From contig JAEUUP010000109.1 of NCBI GenBank assembly GCA_016787525.1, positions 1 through 64,000 of the forward strand: a stretch of DNA of 64,000 nt. Reading direction: 5' to 3'. Within the stretch, counting starts at the first letter, position 1. Every line of letters starts with the position of its first letter. Position numbers and translations under genes: made by a program. Origin of the DNA: Saprospiraceae bacterium. GTDB taxonomy: Bacteria; Bacteroidota; Bacteroidia; Chitinophagales; Saprospiraceae. Below the pieces are notes generated by a model that searched no databases, was not told the DNA's origin, and saw only the letters and a program-made list of their open reading frames with translations. This document shows positions 35,522-45,375 of the stretch, piece after piece.

Positions 35522-38500
35522 ATGATGAAAAAGAAAATTTTTTTATTCTTTTTTTTAATTGTTTTCACGACACTTAACTATGCACAAACCCAACGCATTT
35601 TGGTCTTCTCTAAAACGGCAGGTTTTCGACATGCTTCAATAAAAGAAGGGCGGGAGTTTTTCTTGGCTTGGGGCAAAAAAGAAAATGTGGCGGTTGATAC
35701 CACCGAAAATGCAGACAACTTCACAGAAGACAACCTCAAACGTTACAACGCCGTGGTGTTTTTGAGTACAACGGGCGACGTATTGAATCAAGCGCAACAA
35801 GTGAATTTTGAGCGATACATTCAAGCTGGGGGTGGCTATGTGGGCATTCATGCGGCTTCGGATACAGAATATGACTGGCCTTGGTACAATGGTTTGATGG
35901 GCGGTTATTTTGCAAGTCACCCTGGAAATCCGAATGTACAGAATGGTAAAATGACGGTTTTGGATAAAAATCACGCTTCAACAGCGCATTTGCCTGAGAC
36001 TTTTGAGCGCAAGGATGAGTTCTACGATTTCAAATCTTTGAGAACGGATATTTTGAAATTCCTCGTAAAAGTGGACGAAAAGAGTTATAAAGATGGGAAA
36101 ATGGGCGATTTCCACCCGATGGCTTGGTACCACAACTACGATGGGGGCAAATCTTTCTACACCAACTACGGACATACACCCGAAACTTTTTCAGAACCTT
36201 TGATGGTGCAACACATCATCGGCGGTTTGAAATCGGTCATGGCTGACAAATTGGATTACTCAAAAGCACATTCTGTGGCACCGCCCGAAGAGAATCGTTT
36301 TGAAAGAACCGTCGTCGCCAATAATCTCAATGAGCCGACTGAATTGGCGACTATGCCCAACGGCAAAGTGATTTTTGTGGAAAGAAAGGGCAAGGTCAAA
36401 TTGTACAACCCTGCCACTGGCACGGTCAAACAGGTGGGCGAAATGCCTGTTTACACCAAGTTTGAATATGGTTTGATGGGCGTTGGTGTGGATCCGAATT
36501 TTGCTAAAAACAATTGGATTTACTTGTTTTATACACCCAATGAGACGAGAGAAGACACAAAAGACCAGTTTCTATCCCGTTTTACTTACGACAATGAGCG
36601 CGATACGATTCTGATGAATACCGAAAAAGTGGTGCTGCGTTTCCCTGTCAAACGCAACGATTGTTGCCATACGGGTGGCTCGATTGATTGGGACAAAGAA
36701 GGTAATTTGTATCTATCAAGTGGCGACGACACCAATCCGTTCAATTCCGATGGCTATGCACCGATTGATTTTCAAGCGAATCGCGAAGGTTGGGATGCTT
36801 TGCGTTCATCAGGCAATACGAACGATTTGCGTGGTAAGATATTAAAAATTAAACCTTTGGACGACGGCACTTATTCGATTCCGAAAGGCAATTTGTTCCC
36901 CGAAGGCACGCCCAATGCGCGTCCTGAGATTTATGTGATGGGTTGCCGCAATCCGTATCGTATTTCAGTAGATAAACGCACGAGCTATCTCTATTGGGGC
37001 GATGTGGGACCCGACGCAGGCAAACCTGACCCGAACAGAGGCCCCGATGGCATTGTAGAATTCAACCAAGCACGCAAACCCGGGTTTTATGGTTGGCCTA
37101 TTTTTACGGGCAATAACAAAGCATACAACCACTTCAATTTTGCGGAAAAAAAATCGGGTGACAAATACGATGCGAAAAAACCGATTAATGACTCGCCCAA
37201 CAACACAGGTCTGAAAGAATTGCCCGCAGCGATTCCTGCGTGGATTTGGTATGGCTACGGTGCATCGAAAGAATTTCCGTGGGTGGACAAAGGTGGTGCA
37301 AATCCGATGGCGGGTCCTGTTTACTATTCCGAAGACTATCCAAATACGCCTAACAAATTGCCTAAATACTTGGACGGCAAATTCCTCGCTTATGAGTGGA
37401 TGCGCGACTGGATTTACCTCGTTTCGATGGACAAACAAGGCAATTATATGGGTGCAGAGCCGTTTATGCCCAGTACCAAATTCTATCATCCGATGGATAT
37501 GGCGATGGCAGGTGACGGCACATTGTGGGTTTTAGATTATGGTATGCAATGGTTTGCTCAGAATGAAGAGGCTACTTTGTCGCAAATCACATTCAACCCA
37601 GGCAATCGCAAGCCTGTTGTTAAGCTGAAAGCCGACAAAAAGGCAGGTGCAAAACCCTTGACTGTGCAATTTTCATCGGCTGGAACGATGGATTATGACA
37701 AAGATGCACTGACTTATTCATGGAATTTTGGCGAAGGTATACCCCTCAGTAATCAGCCCAATCCTAAGATAAAATTTAAAAAAGCAGGCGAATACAATGT
37801 GGTTTTAACTGTGACCGATGCAGCGGGTAACAAAAGTACATCGAGTACACTCATCAAAGTGGGCAATGCTGAACCAGAGGTAAAAATCGCTGTCAATGGC
37901 AATAAATCCTTCTTTTTGGGCGACAAAATCAATTACGCTGTGTCTGTGAAGGACAAAGAGGACGGTACAGTTGGCAAAGGCATCGCGCCAGAAGATGTCG
38001 TGGTCAATATCAATTACCTCGAAGGCTACGACAAAACCATGATGGAGCAAGGGCATAAATCAAACGTCAGTTTCGCTTTGGGCAAACGCTTGATTGACTT
38101 GTCGGACTGTAAATCGTGCCATTTCCCAGACAAAAAGAATATCGGCCCTTCTTATATGGATATTTCTAAAAAATATCCGACCAACAGCGCCAACATCCGT
38201 ATGCTTGCTGAAAAAATCGTGAAAGGCGGCGGCGGCGTTTGGGGCGAACAAGCCATGGCAGCGCACCCACAGATTACAGACCCCGATGCGCGCACGATTG
38301 CTGAATACATTTTGTCGTTGAAAGATGCTAAAAAAGCCTCTTTGCCAGCGCAAAATGCCTACGATGCCACGGCGCACAAAGGTAAAAAAGAAGGGGCTTA
38401 CATCATTCAAGCCACTTACAGTGACAAAGGTTACAAAACAGCAGGCGCATTGTCGGCTACCGATATGTACGTTTTGCGCAGCCCTAAAGTCAAAGCCAGC

Positions 38501-38878
38501 ACATTCGATGATGGCAAAGGCGTGAGCAAATTTTCTGTGGAGCAATTGGGTGGAGAAGTCGCTGTTGGCTCAGAAGATAATGCTTATTTGGCTTTTAAAG
38601 ACATTGATTTGACGGGCATTCAGTCTTTGTCAGTTGGTGCTTTTTCACAAAAAGCTAATACGGTGGGTGGTAAATTAGAAGTGCGGATGGGTAGTCCGAC
38701 AGGTCATTTATTGGGCAGTGGCGATGTACCGAGTGACAATTTTGCACCACTCAAAATCGCTTTGACTAAGCCGCCGACAGCACCTATGCCAACCACTCTA
38801 TATTTCGTGTTCAAAAACCCGAACAACGAAGGAAAACCGTTATTCGCTTTATCTACGATTGATTTTTTGGACAAATAG
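35522..38878 (+). CDS. Multidomain secreted ThuA / sugar dehydrogenase / PKD / cytochrome c protein
   Basis: About 1118 residues from ATG 35522 or 35525 with a signal peptide (KKKIFLFFFLIVF). Domains in order: ThuA-like (about 22-245, RILVFSKTAGFRHASI), PQQ-type glucose/sorbosone dehydrogenase propeller (about 270-640, NDCCHTGGSIDWD, GCRNPYRISVD), PKD (about 690-770), a single-heme cytochrome c with CKSCH near 862, and a C-terminal carbohydrate-binding-like beta domain (about 950-1090). The pattern fits a periplasmic or surface sugar dehydrogenase that passes electrons to its own heme domain. This fusion is known in Cytophagales. One 10-mer lies 60 bp upstream and one inside (IPLSNQ). Confidence 0.9.
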   Translation: MMKKKIFLFFFLIVFTTLNYAQTQRILVFSKTAGFRHASIKEGREFFLAWGKKENVAVDTTENADNFTEDNLKRYNAVVFLSTTGDVLNQAQQVNFERYIQAGGGYVGIHAASDTEYDWPWYNGLMGGYFASHPGNPNVQNGKMTVLDKNHASTAHLPETFERKDEFYDFKSLRTDILKFLVKVDEKSYKDGKMGDFHPMAWYHNYDGGKSFYTNYGHTPETFSEPLMVQHIIGGLKSVMADKLDYSKAHSVAPPEENRFERTVVANNLNEPTELATMPNGKVIFVERKGKVKLYNPATGTVKQVGEMPVYTKFEYGLMGVGVDPNFAKNNWIYLFYTPNETREDTKDQFLSRFTYDNERDTILMNTEKVVLRFPVKRNDCCHTGGSIDWDKEGNLYLSSGDDTNPFNSDGYAPIDFQANREGWDALRSSGNTNDLRGKILKIKPLDDGTYSIPKGNLFPEGTPNARPEIYVMGCRNPYRISVDKRTSYLYWGDVGPDAGKPDPNRGPDGIVEFNQARKPGFYGWPIFTGNNKAYNHFNFAEKKSGDKYDAKKPINDSPNNTGLKELPAAIPAWIWYGYGASKEFPWVDKGGANPMAGPVYYSEDYPNTPNKLPKYLDGKFLAYEWMRDWIYLVSMDKQGNYMGAEPFMPSTKFYHPMDMAMAGDGTLWVLDYGMQWFAQNEEATLSQITFNPGNRKPVVKLKADKKAGAKPLTVQFSSAGTMDYDKDALTYSWNFGEGIPLSNQPNPKIKFKKAGEYNVVLTVTDAAGNKSTSSTLIKVGNAEPEVKIAVNGNKSFFLGDKINYAVSVKDKEDGTVGKGIAPEDVVVNINYLEGYDKTMMEQGHKSNVSFALGKRLIDLSDCKSCHFPDKKNIGPSYMDISKKYPTNSANIRMLAEKIVKGGGGVWGEQAMAAHPQITDPDARTIAEYILSLKDAKKASLPAQNAYDATAHKGKKEGAYIIQATYSDKGYKTAGALSATDMYVLRSPKVKASTFDDGKGVSKFSVEQLGGEVAVGSEDNAYLAFKDIDLTGIQSLSVGAFSQKANTVGGKLEVRMGSPTGHLLGSGDVPSDNFAPLKIALTKPPTAPMPTTLYFVFKNPNNEGKPLFALSTIDFLDK

Positions 38879-38891
38879 AAAAAAGTAAGCA

Positions 38892-38923
38892 GTATCTGGG
38901 AAATCTTGCGATTTCCCAGATAC
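38892..38923. terminator. Hairpin abutting a 10-mer
   Basis: A 14-bp perfect stem (38892-38905 with 38910-38923, loop TTGC) 13 bp after the stop of the multidomain gene. CCCCTCAGTA starts one base later, at 38924. Confidence 0.7.
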
Positions 38924-39077
38924 CCCCTCAGTAAAACAACTCATTGATAGTCAGTTGATTAAATTTATATTCTTATTAAAACCATTTATTTGACACTTCT
39001 TTCTTTTTAGATAGGTGCTAATTTGTATTTTTACCCCTAAATAAAAAAAACTCATCACACCAACTCAAAAGAAGTTT

Positions 39078-40166
39078 ATGAAAGTAATGTCTTTCCGCGC
39101 TGTTGCGCCTAATTTAGATAAAGTACCTCACTCCAACGATTTTTTCGATACGGTCAAATTCCGTTATCATGAGTATGCTGCCGAAGGCTTATTTCAGCCA
39201 ACAGAACCTGAAGCCATGTATATTTATCAAATCAAAGATGTTAATGGTGTGAAACGGACTGGCTTGGTATTGGCAACTGACATCGAAGAATATTTCAACG
39301 GCTCGATGCGTCCGCACGAGAAGACAATTGTGAACAATGAGGATTTGCAAGCGCAGTTGTTACACACACGCGGTGCGGCGATAAAGCCTATCTTATTGAT
39401 GCACTCACCAATAGAAGAGTTGACAGAATTGATTGACAACTATATAGAAAAGCATAAAAAGTTCTATGTCATTGAGTTAGGAAAAGAAAAACATCGTTTT
39501 TGGCAAATTACTGAGGGGCTGATTCAGAAGAAGATTCGCCAGATTTTTGAGACCAAAGTGCCTTATGCTTATATTGCAGATGGACATCACCGCTCAGCAA
39601 GTTTTGCGGCTTTGCACAAATCGCAGCCAACCAGCAAAACCAATAGAATGCTGACAGCCTATTTCTCTGAAAATCAACTGAGTGTTCATGCTTTCAATCG
39701 TGTCATAACAGACTTAAATGGTTTGACAACTGACCAGTTTTTGGAGGAATTGATGAAGATTTTTAAGATTAAAATCAACAGAGATTTTCAACAGCCTTAC
39801 GCTAAAAATGAAATGACGATGTTTTTAGAAGGCAAATGGTTTCAACTCATTGTACGGAAAGATGTATTGAAACATTTTGCAGAAGGACTTGTGCTATTGG
39901 ATGTTCATTTTTTGAACGAAAAAGTGTTGAAACCGCTTTTGGGCATCACAAATATTCGTACTGACAACCGCCTGAAATACATAGACAGCCAACAAGACAT
40001 CGGAAAACTCAAAGACGCTGTGGGTACTGAGGGGGTCGGTTTTTGCCTTTTCCCTATTGATTTAGGTGACATGAAAATGGTTGTAGATAGTCAGGGGGTA
40101 TTGCCACCCAAATCAACTTTTTTTGAACCACGTATGAAAAACGGGCTTTTGGTCTATGAAATCTAA
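39078..40166 (+). CDS. DUF1015 family protein
   Basis: 362 residues of the DUF1015 family, whose mark is the ADGHHRSASF motif near 168. RAVAPNLDKVPHSNDFF at the start and the MRPHEKTIVN motif near 77 also fit. Related proteins are often annotated as SpoOJ/ParA/ParB-related, without firm evidence. ATG 39078 or ATG 39087 may be used. The stop interlocks by 4 bp with the convergent membrane protein gene. Two dispersed 10-mers are read as ITEGL and GTEGVGF. Function unknown. Confidence 0.85.
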   Translation: MKVMSFRAVAPNLDKVPHSNDFFDTVKFRYHEYAAEGLFQPTEPEAMYIYQIKDVNGVKRTGLVLATDIEEYFNGSMRPHEKTIVNNEDLQAQLLHTRGAAIKPILLMHSPIEELTELIDNYIEKHKKFYVIELGKEKHRFWQITEGLIQKKIRQIFETKVPYAYIADGHHRSASFAALHKSQPTSKTNRMLTAYFSENQLSVHAFNRVITDLNGLTTDQFLEELMKIFKIKINRDFQQPYAKNEMTMFLEGKWFQLIVRKDVLKHFAEGLVLLDVHFLNEKVLKPLLGITNIRTDNRLKYIDSQQDIGKLKDAVGTEGVGFCLFPIDLGDMKMVVDSQGVLPPKSTFFEPRMKNGLLVYEI

Positions 40167-40516
40167 AAGCAAAGCGGCTCATTGCCCAAAAATACTTGCC
40201 AAATCAAGGTTATGGCAGTCAAAAATGGGTACAACAGTTTGCGACAGAAAAATTTAACATTTTCTCGTTTGAACTGAAAGCCCACCAACTCCAAGATGTG
40301 TGCATAGAAAGTCATATTGTTGTCTTCACCCAAAGCATGTTCTTTGTTCATCAGACAGCGATTAAAAAGGGCAAACTGAAGCATCACTGCCCAATAAACA
40401 GGCAAAAGATAATACCAAGTGAATAGAAAAGGGGCAACCCAAGAGAGTAATGTTATGAAAAGGTGAAACCAAAAAAAGAGTCCAAATGATCCGCTAATAA
40501 CTGTTTTAATATTCAT
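40163..40516 (-). CDS. Small multi-pass membrane protein
   Basis: About 117 residues from ATG 40516 (MNIKTVISGSFGLFFWF). Two or three hydrophobic segments (about 7-40, and 85-105) surround a polar, His/Asn-containing middle. I do not recognise the family. It is convergent with DUF1015 and shares stop-codon bases with it (40163-40166). Lon lies upstream on the same strand behind a hairpin at 40562, so this gene probably has its own promoter. Confidence 0.6.
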   Translation of the reverse strand: MNIKTVISGSFGLFFWFHLFITLLSWVAPFLFTWYYLLPVYWAVMLQFALFNRCLMNKEHALGEDNNMTFYAHILELVGFQFKRENVKFFCRKLLYPFLTAITLIWQVFLGNEPLCF

Positions 40517-40561
40517 ATCAGAATTTTGTTTTGATAGGAAAAATATTTTTTGTAAAACTAA

Positions 40562-40600
40562 TAAAAAAAAAGCCATCTCGTAGCGAGACGGCTTTTTTTT
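40562..40600 (-). terminator. lon terminator
   Basis: A-run, GCC, then TCTCG/CGAGA stem, GGC and a T-run; one mismatch. It begins at the lon stop codon and would work in both directions. Confidence 0.75.
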
Positions 40601-43004
40601 ATCCGAAAGCAATGTCTAAAACCTGATTCATACGGTCAACATAGTGAAAATGTAGTCCTTCGAGATAGGTTTGATTGATTTCTTCGATATCTTTTCTGTT
40701 CTCTTTGCACAGGATAATTTCCTTGCAACCTGCGCGTTTGGCAGCCAACACTTTTTCTTTGATGCCGCCTACAGGCAATACTTTGCCGCGAAGCGTGATT
40801 TCGCCTGTCATTGCCAAGTGGGGTTTCACGGGTTGCTTTTTGAAAGCAGAGGCCAAAGCCGTCAACATCGTGATGCCGGCCGATGGGCCATCTTTCGGAA
40901 TCGCCCCTTCTGGTACGTGAACGTGGATGTCAAATCCGTCGAATACTGAGGGGTCTATGCTGAACTCTGTAGCGTGGCTTTTCAAGAAACTCAAAGCGGT
41001 CGAAACCGACTCTTTCATCACTGCACCTAAGTTACCCGTCAAAGTTAGACCGCCTTTGCCTTTCGACAATGACACTTCGATAAAAAGAATATCGCCGCCC
41101 ACTGATGTCCACGCTAGACCGATGGCAACACCTGCAATTTGGTCTTTTTCATAAAAATCATTAGAAAAACGAGCTGGCCCCAACATCTCTTTCAAATCTT
41201 CGACAGATACTGAAGGGTTGTATTTTTCACCCATTGCCACCTTTTTGGCAACAGCACGCATCAGAGAAGCCATTTTTCTATCCAACGAACGTACACCTGA
41301 CTCACGAGTGTAGTCTTGAATGATATGTTCTATCACATCGGTTGAGAGTTTGATATCTTTGGTTTTCAAACCATGCTCTTGACGTTGGTGTGGAATCAAG
41401 TGCTGTTTGGCAATTTCCACTTTTTCCTCAATCGAATAACCACTTAAACGGATGATTTCCATACGATCGAGCAGAGCAGGTTGTATGCTTTCCAAGGAAT
41501 TTGAAGTAGCAATGAACATCACTTTCGACAAATCATACTCTACTTCGAGGTAGTTGTCGTAGAAAGTGGTGTTTTGCTCAGGGTCTAAAACCTCCAAAAG
41601 CGCACTCGACGGGTCGCCTCTGAAACTTGCGCCCACTTTATCAATCTCGTCGAGAATGAAAACAGGATTGCCCGCACCAGCCTTTTTCATGCTTTGAATG
41701 ATGCGACCTGGCATAGCACCAATATACGTCTTGCGATGCCCCCGAATTTCGGATTCATCGTGAACGCCACCCAAAGACATACGAATGTATTTACGTCCCA
41801 AAGCATCGGCTACCGATTTGCCCAACGAGGTTTTGCCCACACCTGGAGGGCCTGTGAGCAACAAAATCGGTGCTTTCATATCGCCTTTGAGTTTTAAAAC
41901 AGCCAAATGCTCCAAAATGCGCTCTTTGACATCGTCTAAACCGTAGTGGTCAGCATCAAGTTTCTTTTTGACTTTTTTTAGGTCAAAATTGTCTTTTGTA
42001 AACTCATTCCAAGGCAAATCGAGCATGGTTTCGAGGTAGTTGAGCAACATCCCGTAGTCGGGGGACTGATGTGGCATCCGTTTAGCCTTTGCCCACTCTT
42101 TCTCAAAATGCTTTTTGACGTCTTCCGACCAATCTTTTTCTTTGGCACGCTCTGCTAATTTTTGCAAATCCTCTTCTTGTGGATTACCGCCCAACTCGTC
42201 TTGAATGGTTTTGAGTTGTTGACTCAAAAAATAGTCGCGTTGCTGTTTGTCCAACTCAACCCGTACTTTCGATTCGATTTCACCTTTCAGCTCCAACAAC
42301 TGCAACTCGCTGTCCATGTGCAATAAAATGGTTTCAGCTTTAAGCGATAGGTCATGGATTTCGAGAATGCTTTGTTTAACCATGGGCTTCAAATTCATAT
42401 TTGAAGCGATGAAATTGAGTAAAAACACATTGTTCGTGATGTTACGCAACATTACTTGGGCTTCATTCGGGATATTGGGAGATAAGTCAATAATCTGACC
42501 TGATTTATCTCTAATTGTTTCTATCAAAGCCTCAAATTCACGCTCATCATTTGGCTCGATGTATTCAATAGTGCGCGTATCACCCTGTAAGAACGGGTCT
42601 TCTGTCAATAATTCAATGAGTTCGATACGTTTGCGCCCTTGTAGAATAGCCGTTGTAGAACCATCAGGCATTTTCAAAAGGCGCAAGATGCGGGCAATTG
42701 TACCGATTTTATATAAATTGTCAATGGAAATACTATCCGATTCTGCATCTCGTTGAGAGAGAACAGCAATCATTTTATGTGTTTCGTACGCTTTTTGAAC
42801 AGCACGAATGGATTTCTCACGACCAATTGTGATAGGAATGACAACTCCGGGAAACAAAACGGTGTTCTTTAGAGGAAGAATGGGTAAGAGTTCTGGGAAA
42901 AACTCCCCTTTTTGAGGCTCTTCTGCATCATCCATCGCCATTATTGGCATAAAATCAGCATCATCATCTTCGATTGGCGACAATCTGGCAATATTTTCAA
43001 ACAT
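40599..43004 (-). CDS. lon: Lon protease
   Basis: 801 residues. ATP-dependent protease of the cytoplasm that degrades misfolded and regulatory proteins. N-terminal LON domain (about 40-240), coiled helical linker, AAA+ module with [13 protein letters not shown] near 386 and Walker [11 protein letters not shown], and the serine-lysine protease domain with [10 protein letters not shown] (catalytic Ser near 709) and a Lys about 43 residues later. Length is normal. One exact 10-mer is read as DPSVFDGF and one decayed copy (TACTGAAGGG) at 41208 is read as NPSVSV. A 13-bp inverted repeat lies 55 bp upstream. Confidence 0.97.
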   Translation of the reverse strand: MFENIARLSPIEDDDADFMPIMAMDDAEEPQKGEFFPELLPILPLKNTVLFPGVVIPITIGREKSIRAVQKAYETHKMIAVLSQRDAESDSISIDNLYKIGTIARILRLLKMPDGSTTAILQGRKRIELIELLTEDPFLQGDTRTIEYIEPNDEREFEALIETIRDKSGQIIDLSPNIPNEAQVMLRNITNNVFLLNFIASNMNLKPMVKQSILEIHDLSLKAETILLHMDSELQLLELKGEIESKVRVELDKQQRDYFLSQQLKTIQDELGGNPQEEDLQKLAERAKEKDWSEDVKKHFEKEWAKAKRMPHQSPDYGMLLNYLETMLDLPWNEFTKDNFDLKKVKKKLDADHYGLDDVKERILEHLAVLKLKGDMKAPILLLTGPPGVGKTSLGKSVADALGRKYIRMSLGGVHDESEIRGHRKTYIGAMPGRIIQSMKKAGAGNPVFILDEIDKVGASFRGDPSSALLEVLDPEQNTTFYDNYLEVEYDLSKVMFIATSNSLESIQPALLDRMEIIRLSGYSIEEKVEIAKQHLIPHQRQEHGLKTKDIKLSTDVIEHIIQDYTRESGVRSLDRKMASLMRAVAKKVAMGEKYNPSVSVEDLKEMLGPARFSNDFYEKDQIAGVAIGLAWTSVGGDILFIEVSLSKGKGGLTLTGNLGAVMKESVSTALSFLKSHATEFSIDPSVFDGFDIHVHVPEGAIPKDGPSAGITMLTALASAFKKQPVKPHLAMTGEITLRGKVLPVGGIKEKVLAAKRAGCKEIILCKENRKDIEEINQTYLEGLHFHYVDRMNQVLDIAFG

Positions 43005-43058
43005 ATTTAATTGTGAATTGATGTCAAAATTTATGTATTATCGGTCTTTGACCAACTA

Positions 43059-43071
43059 TGTCAAAATGACA
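43059..43071. promoter_or_regulatory. Inverted repeat upstream of lon
   Basis: TGTCA-AAA-TGACA in the 203-bp divergent region between lon and the T9SS gene. It could be an operator for either gene. It is short, so chance is possible. It is not a CIRCE element. Confidence 0.3.
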
Positions 43072-43207
43072 GTAAACGTCATTATTTGAAGTAAGTTTCT
43101 TTAGGTCAACTATTGTACCACATCCAAATGAATGACAAAACGTCAGATAAACACCCCTCAGTAAATCTCAATAAATTTTTCTAATTTAGCAGCAAAATAA
43201 TTTAAAA

Positions 43208-44365
43208 ATGAAAAATATAATCACATCAGCAATGTTTTGCTTGAGTTTAACCTTGGTTTTTGGGCAAATAACCATCACCAATACATATTTTCCCAGCGCA
43301 GGAGATTCGCTCATCACTGCCAATGCGACGGCTCAAACCCTAAGGAGTGTTTATCTAACAAAGGCATCAGCAACCGCTCAAAACTGGGATTACAGCTTTT
43401 TGAGAGCACGCACAACTACCACTCGCACGGTGAGACACTATCGCGGACTCAATCCCATTGCTGATTCTGCTATTTTAAAAGAATTTCCGACGGCAACAAC
43501 CGCTATTACTGATTCAGCAGGACAGATTGCTGTTTACAAAACGTCAACGACACGATTCGATTTGCTGGGCTTTTTCAATGCCAATTTAGGTGTTTTGCCC
43601 GTGGGTTTGCGCCCCAAATTCAATCCACCCTCGCTCGAAAGACGTGCGCCCTTGGTTTTTAATTCTACCAATAACAATCAAACGGGCTTTAGTTTGCCGT
43701 TTTCGGCAGAGATTATTCCCGACACATTTTTGGCACAACTACCGATTCGACCCGATTCATTACGTATTCGATTCACGACCACTCGACAGGACAAAGTAGA
43801 TGCTTGGGGCAAAATCCGTATCCCGGGTTCTGGCGATTTAGATTGTCTTCGAGAACGCCGCTATGAAATCACCGACACCCGCATTGATGCTAAAATAGGT
43901 GGCATCCCTATTTGGGTGGACATCACCAATTTCATTCCTGCCTCCAACTTTCGCCCTCGCGACACATCGCTGATTTTCCATTTTTGGTCCAATCTTTACA
44001 AAGAGCCACTTTTGACCATCCGAGCCGACAACGATTCAACGCCGAACTCTGCGGAGTACAAATGGTTCTCCATCAACACCCCCTCAGTAGAAATCACTTC
44101 TCAAGCCCAAGTAACTGTATTTCCAACACCCGCCAAAGAGGCTGTCTCGATTCTTTTGGAAGGCTTAGCCGAAAGCGCATACACTGTCCAAATCTATAAT
44201 GCTTTGGGACACCTTGTGTTTTATCAAAAAATAAAACACAATACGACAACCCAAATCCTAAACATAATAACGCATCAATGGCAATCTGGTTCGTATTTTT
44301 TAATACTACGTTCTGAGTCATCCAATCAAGACCTTGTACAAAAAGCATTTATCATAGGGAGATAA
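43208..44365 (+). CDS. Secreted protein with T9SS C-terminal sorting domain
   Basis: 385 residues with a signal peptide ending near LVFGQ. Residues 20-290 show no family I know; they are rich in Thr, Asn and Arg and beta-prone. The last 85 residues are a type A T9SS sorting domain (VTVFPTPAKEAVSILL, then YTVQIYNALGHLVF, ending KAFIIGR), so it should be secreted or attached to the cell surface by type IX secretion. It is not in an obvious operon. One dispersed 10-mer (TPSVEIT) sits at the junction of body and sorting domain, another 45 bp upstream of the start. Confidence 0.8.
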   Translation: MKNIITSAMFCLSLTLVFGQITITNTYFPSAGDSLITANATAQTLRSVYLTKASATAQNWDYSFLRARTTTTRTVRHYRGLNPIADSAILKEFPTATTAITDSAGQIAVYKTSTTRFDLLGFFNANLGVLPVGLRPKFNPPSLERRAPLVFNSTNNNQTGFSLPFSAEIIPDTFLAQLPIRPDSLRIRFTTTRQDKVDAWGKIRIPGSGDLDCLRERRYEITDTRIDAKIGGIPIWVDITNFIPASNFRPRDTSLIFHFWSNLYKEPLLTIRADNDSTPNSAEYKWFSINTPSVEITSQAQVTVFPTPAKEAVSILLEGLAESAYTVQIYNALGHLVFYQKIKHNTTTQILNIITHQWQSGSYFLILRSESSNQDLVQKAFIIGR

Positions 44366-44432
44366 TCACTTTTTTTAAAATTTTCTAAAAAAACTTCTCC
44401 GCAGCTCTTGACTCTCACCTTAGGTCATAGCT

Positions 44433-44441
44433 TAGCTTTGC
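44433..44441 (+). promoter_or_regulatory. -7 box for the MerR gene
   Basis: TAGCTTTGC, a match to TAnnTTTG, 23 nt before ATG 44465; it excludes the upstream start at 44408. Confidence 0.55.
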
Positions 44442-44464
44442 ACCATCAATCGAAAAAAGGTAGA

Positions 44465-45220
44465 ATGAAACAGTATTCCGTCCAACAATTAGCCAAAATC
44501 GCAGGTGTCAGTGTGCGCACACTGCACATCTACGATCAAAAAGGCTTACTCAAGCCCGCACACCGCACTGAGTCTAAGTATCGGTACTATGGCGAAGCAG
44601 AGCTTCTAAAATTGCAGCAAATTCTGTTTTACAAAGAGCTGGATTTTTCGCTTCAAGAAATTTTTGACATCATCAATGACCCGCAATTTGATTTATTGTC
44701 GGCACTCGAAAGTCATAAATCAGCCTTGGTGTCTCGACAAAATCGGCTTTCTATGCTTTTGAATACGATTGATAAAACTATTTTTCACTTAAAAAATAAA
44801 AATGAAATCATGCGCCACGAAGATTTATATGAAGGTTTGCCGAAGGAAAAAGCAGCCGCTTATCGTGCCGAAGCCATCGAAAAGTGGGGGCAAGACACCG
44901 TTGAAAAGTCCGAAAAAGCATTGACAAATATGTCGAAAGCAGACTTTAACGATTTAAAAATCCATTTTTCACAAGTTGGTCAACAGCTTTTTGCTCTACA
45001 AAAAGTTGATCCTACTTCCCAGGAAGTACAGGCTTTAGTGTCACAACACTACGACTGTATTTGTCAATTTTGGGGTAAAAACCCGACGGCTGAAGCCTAT
45101 ATTGGTTTGGGACAACTCTACACCACCGATGAGCGATACACGGCACAATCGGGTGAACCGCAACCCAACTACGCGGCTTTTTTGAGCAAAGCTATGACGC
45201 ATTTTGCGACGAATTTGTAG
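44465..45220 (+). CDS. MerR family regulator with TipAS domain
   Basis: 251 residues from ATG 44465 (MKQYSVQQLAKIAGVSVRTL). N-terminal MerR helix-turn-helix (about 4-70, including HIYDQKGLLKPAHRTES), a coiled linker, and a C-terminal TipAS domain (about 120-250, EAIEKWGQDTVEKSEKAL). In Streptomyces TipA this domain traps thiopeptide antibiotics; in other bacteria the ligand is usually a drug-like compound or unknown. MerR proteins act by distorting a promoter with a long spacer. No transporter or resistance gene is directly beside it. Confidence 0.9.
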   Translation: MKQYSVQQLAKIAGVSVRTLHIYDQKGLLKPAHRTESKYRYYGEAELLKLQQILFYKELDFSLQEIFDIINDPQFDLLSALESHKSALVSRQNRLSMLLNTIDKTIFHLKNKNEIMRHEDLYEGLPKEKAAAYRAEAIEKWGQDTVEKSEKALTNMSKADFNDLKIHFSQVGQQLFALQKVDPTSQEVQALVSQHYDCICQFWGKNPTAEAYIGLGQLYTTDERYTAQSGEPQPNYAAFLSKAMTHFATNL

Positions 45221-45247
45221 CTTTTTAAGCAAAATATACAGGTTTTT

Positions 45248-45284
45248 AGGTCGGCAATGTTTAGCGTTGCCGACCTTTCTTTTT
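45248..45284 (+). terminator. Terminator after the MerR gene
   Basis: A 10-bp perfect stem (45248-45257 with 45267-45276) followed by TTCTTTTTTTT, 27 bp after the stop. Confidence 0.85.
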
Positions 45285-45320
45285 TTTATTTTAAAAATAT
45301 GTAGAAATTTTTAGAACAAT

Positions 45321-45369
45321 TTTGAACTAAAATTGTCTATAAAATCAATTTTTTAGTTCAAAAATAGAC
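45321..45369. promoter_or_regulatory. Nested inverted repeats before marR, likely operator
   Basis: TTTGAACTAAAA (45321-45332) is exactly repeated in reverse as TTTTAGTTCAAA (45351-45362). A second pair, GTCTAT (45335-45340) and ATAGAC (45364-45369), is interleaved with it. All end 7 bp before the MarR start codon, a usual place for MarR autoregulation. Operator function is inferred. Confidence 0.55.
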
Positions 45370-45375
45370 TAATTA

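Noticed and set aside
36965..37489. A 174-codon minus-strand frame inside the sugar dehydrogenase gene.
   Set aside because: It is a shadow of the sense gene and has no independent support.
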